From positions 558,001 through 622,000 of the forward strand of contig NZ_KB822576.1 in assembly GCF_000364605.1 (NCBI RefSeq): 64,000 nt of DNA, in the 5' to 3' direction. The DNA is from Nocardioides sp. Iso805N (GTDB lineage Bacteria > Actinomycetota > Actinomycetes > Propionibacteriales > Nocardioidaceae). This document shows positions 59,600 to 64,000 of this stretch, one piece after another. The notes under the pieces are model-generated. The model did not search any database and was not told where the DNA came from. It saw only the letters and a list, made by a program, of their open reading frames with translations. Every line of letters starts with the position of its first letter. Position 1 is the stretch's first letter. The position numbers and the translations under genes were made by a program.

Positions 59600-60475
59600 G
59601 TGACCCCCCAGTTGTCAGCAGGCCCGACCGGAAGGTCCGCACCCTCGCCGGTGCTCTTGGTGGTGATCGGGATCGTGTCCGTCCAGTTCGGGGCCGGCAT
59701 CGCCAAGTCGCTGTTCGACACCGTCGACCCGACCACCATCACCTGGCTGAGGCTGGCCACCTCCTCGGCGGCGCTGCTGATCTGGACCCGGCCGCGGCTC
59801 GGCGGGCGAAGCCGGCGCGACTGGCTGGTCGTGCTCGGCTTCGGGCTCGCCCTCGGCACGATGAACTGGGCGATCTACCAGTCCTTCGCCCGGATCCCGC
59901 TCGGCATCGCGGTAACGCTGGAGTTCACCGGCCCGCTCGCGCTGGCCGTGGCGGGCTCGCGTCGGCCACGGGACCTGGCCTGGGTGGTGCTGGCCGGCCT
60001 CGGCGTTCTGCTGCTCGGGCTCGAGCCCGGCGACCTGACCTGGAGCGGGGTCGGGTTCGCGCTGCTCGCCGGAGCGGCGTGGGCGGCGTACATCCTGCTG
60101 AGCCGGTCCACCGGCGCGCGCTGGCCGGGCATGGATGGGCTGGCCGTGGCCTCCACGGTCGCCGCCATCGGGCTGACACCCCTCGCGCTGGGCGGGTACG
60201 CCGCGGATCTACAGCACACCCGGGTCGTCCTGCTCGGCGCGCTCGTGGGGCTGCTGAGCTCGGTCATCCCCTACAGCTGCGAGCTCGTCGCGCTGCGCAG
60301 CCTGCGGCCCGCGATCTTCGGGATCCTGATGAGCCTCGAGCCGGCCGCGGCGGCGCTGGCGGGGCTGGTCGTGCTGCAGGAGACGCTCTCGGCGGTGCAG
60401 TGGCTGGCGCTGGTGTGCGTGATCGCCGCGTCGGTCGGGGCCACCCGCGACTGGGGCGCGGAGCCGTCGGCCTGA
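59600..60475 (+). CDS. EamA-family (DMT superfamily) transporter
   Basis: A 291-residue permease with ten predicted helices in two EamA repeats (about 15-140 and 150-285). Features include FGAGIAKSLFDTVDPTTITWLRLATSS in repeat one and LRSLRPAIFGILMSLEPAAAALAGLVVL in repeat two, typical of RhtA-like threonine/homoserine exporters and related metabolite pumps. The substrate is not known. Leaderless layout: TAGGGT (59588-59593), six bases, GTG 59600. Confidence 0.9.
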   Translation: MTPQLSAGPTGRSAPSPVLLVVIGIVSVQFGAGIAKSLFDTVDPTTITWLRLATSSAALLIWTRPRLGGRSRRDWLVVLGFGLALGTMNWAIYQSFARIPLGIAVTLEFTGPLALAVAGSRRPRDLAWVVLAGLGVLLLGLEPGDLTWSGVGFALLAGAAWAAYILLSRSTGARWPGMDGLAVASTVAAIGLTPLALGGYAADLQHTRVVLLGALVGLLSSVIPYSCELVALRSLRPAIFGILMSLEPAAAALAGLVVLQETLSAVQWLALVCVIAASVGATRDWGAEPSA

Positions 60476-60615
60476 CCGCGGCCTGACCCCTACCTGAGAC
60501 TTCGCCAGTCTGTAACCCACTGTTGAAAATTCAGTAGCGAGGACGGTCTCCCGCAATGTGGGGATGGCCCGTACCGTGGAGGGCACCCACCACTGCACCA
60601 CCTTCGGGAGTTCGG

Positions 60616-60843
60616 ATGTCCCCGTTCCTCGTGCTGCCCCGTGCCCTGACCAAGCCCCTTCGATGGCCCGCGGACTCGGTCCGCCGGGCCCGACACAACG
60701 CCTTCGCCGCCAACGCCGTCCTCGCCGTACGCCGTGCCGAGCGGGAGGAGGTCGCTCGCTTCCTCGACGATCGCGACGTCGAGGCGAGCGCGCCCCGCGA
60801 CGCTTTCGAGCCCGTTCCGACTCCTCGGCCCCGCCCGCGCTGA
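60616..60843 (+). CDS. Small basic hypothetical protein
   Basis: A 75-residue arginine-rich protein (LPRALTKPLRWPADSVRRARHN, then NAVLAVRRAEREEVARFLDD and a Pro/Arg tail). GGGAG lies about six bases before ATG 60616, and codon bias fits coding. No domain is recognised. Its stop (60841-60843) directly precedes a tandem repeat shared with the 3' end of the convergent ECF gene. Confidence 0.55.
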   Translation: MSPFLVLPRALTKPLRWPADSVRRARHNAFAANAVLAVRRAEREEVARFLDDRDVEASAPRDAFEPVPTPRPRPR

Positions 60844-60882
60844 GTCGAGAGGTCACCTTCGGCGGGTCGAGAGGTCACCTTC
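60844..60882. repeat. Two 17-bp direct repeats (22-bp period) at a convergent gene junction
   Basis: GTCGAGAGGTCACCTTC occurs at 60844-60860 and 60866-60882. The second copy encodes the last residues of the ECF S-component gene on the minus strand, and the first copy supplies its stop codon (60855-60853). Same 22-bp period as the blocks at 10489 and 33649. Confidence 0.8.
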
Positions 60883-61719
60883 CGCCGTCACGGGCGAACA
60901 CTCGGCTGACGTCCCGGCCGACGTCTCGACGGTGCCGATGACGGTCGCCCGACGTGCCGCCCGCCGCAGTGTCGTCAACACCGCCGGTCCGAGGACGACC
61001 ACCGCGACCGCCGTGGTGATCGCGCGGCCGGTGTCGAAGCTGCCGGTCGAGGTCAGCAGGGTGTAGCGCGCGAAGGTCGCCAGGTTCTCCGGCAGCGAGG
61101 CGGTGGGGTCGAAGGAGAGGTTGCCGGTGTGCCCCGGTATCGCGATGCCCGCCAGCAGCGGCCAGCCCTGCAGGTTGAGCAGGAGGCCGTAGGCGTAGGA
61201 CGCGATCACGCCGTACGCCGCGAGCACCGCGATCTCGGCCCGGCCGCGCACCCGACGAGGCAGCAGGCCGGCGCCCATCCCGACCCAGGCGGAGGCCAGC
61301 ATCTGGTAGGGCAGCCACGGTCCGACACCGGCGGTCATCAACGCGCTCGCGAACAGCGAGGTGCAGCCGAGCACGAACCCGAAGCCCGGCCCGAAGACGC
61401 GCCCGGCCAGCACCAGCAGGAAGAAGACCAGCTCCACGCCCGCCGTACCGGCGGAGATGCCGCGCATGACCGCGTTGATGGCACTCAGCACCCCGAGGAT
61501 GGCCAGCACGCGCGGGTCCAGCCCGCCCTCCCCCAGCTCGGCGAGCACCACCGCGACGATGACAGGCAGCAGGAGCATGAAGACGAACGGCGGCTGGACG
61601 GCGCCCCCCGCCCCGTCGCGACCGTGCACCAGCAGCGGCCAGCACAGCATCATCAGGCCCGCGACCGAGGCGAGCGTGAGCACCAGCGTCGATCGCAGCG
61701 AGACGCGGATCGCGCTCAT
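60853..61719 (-). CDS. ECF transporter S component (vitamin/cofactor type)
   Basis: A 288-residue membrane protein with about eight helices. The order T-A-S, with the ATPase overlapping it by 4 bp (61716-61719), identifies it as the substrate-binding S component of an ECF transporter. LSAINAVMRGISAGTAGVELVFFLLVLAGRVFGPGFGFVLG and PWLPYQMLASAWVGMGAGLLP resemble the S components annotated CbrT or ECF S component in actinobacteria, which are thought to carry cobalamin or a related cofactor; the substrate is inferred only. The C-terminal 9-10 residues are encoded by an intergenic-type repeat. Confidence 0.82.
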   Translation of the reverse strand: MSAIRVSLRSTLVLTLASVAGLMMLCWPLLVHGRDGAGGAVQPPFVFMLLLPVIVAVVLAELGEGGLDPRVLAILGVLSAINAVMRGISAGTAGVELVFFLLVLAGRVFGPGFGFVLGCTSLFASALMTAGVGPWLPYQMLASAWVGMGAGLLPRRVRGRAEIAVLAAYGVIASYAYGLLLNLQGWPLLAGIAIPGHTGNLSFDPTASLPENLATFARYTLLTSTGSFDTGRAITTAVAVVVLGPAVLTTLRRAARRATVIGTVETSAGTSAECSPVTAEGDLSTRRR

Positions 61720-63317
61720 CGGGGCAGATCCGCACGCGCCAGCGCCGAGGTGACCTCGGCGACGTGCAGCCACGGCGCGCCGAGCACCTTGGTCACCTGC
61801 GGCGCGAAGGCGGGTGACTCGGCGACCACCCGCGCGGTCGGGCCGCTGGAGACGACCTCGCCATCGGCGAGCACCACCACCTCGTCGGCGGTATCGGCGG
61901 TGAACTCGACGTCGTGGGTGGCCACCAGCACCGCGTGCCCGTCGTCGGCGAGCCGGCGGAGGATCGCGGCAAGCTGGCGTTTGGCGGCATAGTCGAGCCC
62001 CCGGGTCGGCTCGTCCAGCAGTACGACGGCGGGCCGGGCCGCGAGCACCAGCGCCAGGGCCAGCGCCAGCCGCTGCCCCTCGGAGAGGTCGCGCGGGTGC
62101 CGATCGTCCGGGATGCCGGCGACCAGCTGATCGAGGATCGCGCGCGCGTCAGGGCCGCCCGCGGCGCACTCCTCGGCGACCGTCTCCAGGTAGAGCAGGT
62201 CGGCCGCGGTCTGCGGCAGCAGTCCGACGTGCGCGCGACGCTCGGCCGGCTGCAGCCGGGCCGGGTCCGCGCCGTCCACCACCACCGAGCCGGAGCGACG
62301 CGGCTGGCTGCCCTGCAACGTCCACAGCAGGGTGGACTTGCCGGCGCCGTTGCGGCCCATCAGGGCGGTGACGGCTCCGGCGTACAGGTCCAGGGAGACG
62401 TCCTTGAGCGCGGCGGTGCTGCCGCGGCTCACGCTCACGGCCTTCGCACTCAGTGCCAGTGCGCCGCGTTCGACGGCGACGGGCGCCGGCGGCTCTGCCG
62501 GCAGCGTGAGCGAGCGAGCCCGGCGGCGCGCGTCCCGGACGGTCAGGGGCAGCGGGTCCCAGTCCAGTGCTCGGCCGAGCTCCACGATCGGGGGCACCAC
62601 CGGCGAGTCGGCGAGGATCTCGGCGGGCTCTCCGACGCGGACGCCGCCGGCGCCGTCGAGCAGGGCGATCCGGTCGGCGAACGGCACCACCCGTTCGAGC
62701 CGGTGTTCGGCGAGCAGCACGCTGACACCGAGATCGTGCACCAGCCGCGTCAGGGTCGCCAGGACGTCCTCGGCAGCGGTCGGGTCCAGGGCACTGGTCG
62801 GCTCGTCGAGGACGAGCAGACGCGGGTGCATCGTCAGCACCGAGCCGATCGCGACCCGCTGCTGCTGGCCGCCACTGAGGCTGCGCAGGTCGCGGGCTCG
62901 CAGGTCGGCGATACCGAGCAGGTCGAGCGTCTCCTCGACCCGGCGGCGCATCGTCGCCGGCGCGAGGCCGAGCTGCTCCATACCGTAGGCCAGCTCCTCC
63001 TCGACGGTGTCGGTGACGAAGCCGACCGCAGGATCCTGGCCGACGTACCCGATGGTGGCGGCACGCTCCCGGGGCGGGCTGTGCACGATCGAGCGCCCGT
63101 CGAGGAGTACGTCGCCGGCGAGCGTCCCGCCGCTGAATCTCGGCACCAGACCGCACACCACTCCCAGCAGCGTCGACTTGCCCGAGCCGGTCGGTCCGGA
63201 GACCAGCACGAGCTCGCCCTCCTCGACGGTGAGCTCCACGCCGGCGAGCACCGGTGTCGCAGCGCCGGGATGGGTGACGGTGATACCCGCCAGCCGGATC
63301 AGCTCGGGTGCGTTCAT
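61716..63317 (-). CDS. ECF transporter dual ATPase (two fused ABC domains)
   Basis: A 533-residue protein with two ABC ATPase domains in tandem. Domain 1 (about 8-245): Walker A GPTGSGKST, signature LSGGQQQ, Walker B LLVLDEP, switch His in LLAEHRL. Domain 2 (about 300-520): Walker A GRNGAGKST, signature LSEGQR (a variant of LSGGQ), Walker B VVLLDEP, switch His in VATHD. It corresponds to fused EcfA and EcfA' and powers uptake with the neighbouring T and S components. ATGA overlaps on both sides show tight coupling. Confidence 0.94.
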   Translation of the reverse strand: MNAPELIRLAGITVTHPGAATPVLAGVELTVEEGELVLVSGPTGSGKSTLLGVVCGLVPRFSGGTLAGDVLLDGRSIVHSPPRERAATIGYVGQDPAVGFVTDTVEEELAYGMEQLGLAPATMRRRVEETLDLLGIADLRARDLRSLSGGQQQRVAIGSVLTMHPRLLVLDEPTSALDPTAAEDVLATLTRLVHDLGVSVLLAEHRLERVVPFADRIALLDGAGGVRVGEPAEILADSPVVPPIVELGRALDWDPLPLTVRDARRRARSLTLPAEPPAPVAVERGALALSAKAVSVSRGSTAALKDVSLDLYAGAVTALMGRNGAGKSTLLWTLQGSQPRRSGSVVVDGADPARLQPAERRAHVGLLPQTAADLLYLETVAEECAAGGPDARAILDQLVAGIPDDRHPRDLSEGQRLALALALVLAARPAVVLLDEPTRGLDYAAKRQLAAILRRLADDGHAVLVATHDVEFTADTADEVVVLADGEVVSSGPTARVVAESPAFAPQVTKVLGAPWLHVAEVTSALARADLPR

Positions 63318-64000
63318 GCCGTGGCCACCGCCGGCTCGGGAGACGCGACCGCCGGGAGCAGCCCGATCAGCGCGCCGAGGAGCGCGACCAGGCTGATCTG
63401 AGGCGCACTGAAAACGTCCGGGTGGGCGATGGCGACCTGGTTCTGGCTCACCCACCATCCCGCGGTGCCGACCGCGAGGCCGGACAGCGCGACCACCGTC
63501 TCGGGCCAGCGCCACGGGTCCGGTCGGTAGGCGCTGCGCTCGACTCGCCGGCCGGCGACCACCAGCGCGACGACCGCGAGGGCCAAGCCGACGACGACCA
63601 TCGGGGTGGCCAGCCAGCGCGGCGCGGTGTCGTCGAGGACGCCGTAGGTGCCGGCGCTCAGGCCGAAGAGTGCGAGCAGCATCAGGGTGCCGGTGGCACG
63701 ACGCTGGGCCGGGCTGGCACCGCCCGAGCGCCCGTAGCCCCGGGTGTCCATGCCAGCCGCCAGCGCCAGCGAGCGCTCCAGGGCGTCTTCGAGCACCGGC
63801 ACCAGGAACCGGCGCAGCCGCCCCACTCTGCGGGTGTCGCCGGCACGGAGCTGCTGGGCGCGGCGTACCCGCTGCACGGAGTCGGCCAGCTGCGGCAGCA
63901 CCGTCACCGCGACGACCAGGGCGGTGCCGATCTCGTAGAGCGCAGGCGGGATCGACCGCAGCAGCCGCTTGGGGTTGGCCAGCGAGTTCGCGGCACCGAC
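63314..64000 (-). CDS. ECF transporter T component, 5' end beyond window
   Basis: A 229-codon C-terminal part of an EcfT-type transmembrane protein; the start lies beyond 64000. Coupling-helix features are visible: SIPPALYEIGTALVVAVTVLPQLADS, then SVQRVRRAQQLR and ALAAGMDTRGYGRSG, equivalent to the A-x-x-x-G coupling motifs. The last 130 residues carry four more hydrophobic helices, longer than a typical EcfT. It overlaps the dual ATPase by 4 bp and leads the visible operon. Confidence 0.88.
   Translation of the reverse strand, partial: VGAANSLANPKRLLRSIPPALYEIGTALVVAVTVLPQLADSVQRVRRAQQLRAGDTRRVGRLRRFLVPVLEDALERSLALAAGMDTRGYGRSGGASPAQRRATGTLMLLALFGLSAGTYGVLDDTAPRWLATPMVVVGLALAVVALVVAGRRVERSAYRPDPWRWPETVVALSGLAVGTAGWWVSQNQVAIAHPDVFSAPQISLVALLGALIGLLPAVASPEPAVATA

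Overview
The window is about 70 % GC, with densely packed genes, frequent 4-bp start/stop overlaps and many GTG starts. Gene content and order point to a high-GC actinobacterium, most plausibly Nocardioidaceae (Nocardioides-like). From the gpsA-like gene through fbiD, hup, leuD, leuC, an IclR regulator, gltX, a FAH-family gene, leuB, ilvC, ilvN and ilvB, the order follows the Mycobacterium tuberculosis Rv2982c-Rv3003c neighbourhood as I remember it. ppk, mutT1 and serA are missing from their usual places. The species is inferred, not proven.

Layout. 1-6.7 kb: 5' end of murF, a trans-sulfuration enzyme, a GNAT, an EAL phosphodiesterase with a probable DICT domain, gpsA, a PlsC-like acyltransferase, the F420 gene fbiD and an HU protein with a very long basic tail. 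6.9-20 kb: leuCD with a divergent NdgR/AreB-type IclR regulator, a Nudix hydrolase, an alkylation-repair pair (Ada-AlkA fusion plus Ogt), an LCP ligase, two identical tRNA-Glu genes, tRNA-Gln, a CPBP protease, gltX, a FAH-family hydrolase, a membrane glycosyltransferase and a glutathione-peroxidase-like protein. 20-31 kb: a conserved unknown, a biotin-uptake ECF module (bioYMN) beside a BioQ-like TetR with two operator boxes, a GGDEF protein, an amidase, an M23 lipoprotein, a RibD-like reductase, a small radical-SAM peptide cluster (precursor, maturase, unknown partner), an AraC regulator and a SnoaL-like gene. 31-40 kb: cimA behind a transcription attenuator, an SOS-controlled DUF222/HNH gene, a Ser/Thr kinase, ilvE and leuB. 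40-55 kb: iron uptake efeUOB under an IdeR-type box, a FrnE-like oxidoreductase, ilvC-ilvN-ilvB behind an attenuator, small metabolic genes and ilvD. 55-64 kb: a GH65 phosphorylase/beta-phosphoglucomutase pair, a BNR-repeat protein, an EamA transporter, and the S, A and T parts of a second ECF transporter running off the window.

How it works together. Nine branched-chain amino acid genes (leuD, leuC, cimA, ilvE, leuB, ilvC, ilvN, ilvB, ilvD) lie on the minus strand. Together they cover isoleucine and valine synthesis from pyruvate, with citramalate replacing threonine as the 2-oxobutyrate source, plus the leuCD/leuB steps of leucine synthesis. At least two units carry peptide-coding attenuators, and two more have weaker leader candidates. 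Two other themes run through the window: a rigid leaderless promoter layout (TANNNT, six bases, then ATG/GTG) at about a dozen genes, and short intergenic repeats (a palindrome family and 21-22-bp tandem repeats) at gene 3' ends.

The best candidate for something undescribed is the radical-SAM peptide cluster at 27.8-29.6 kb.
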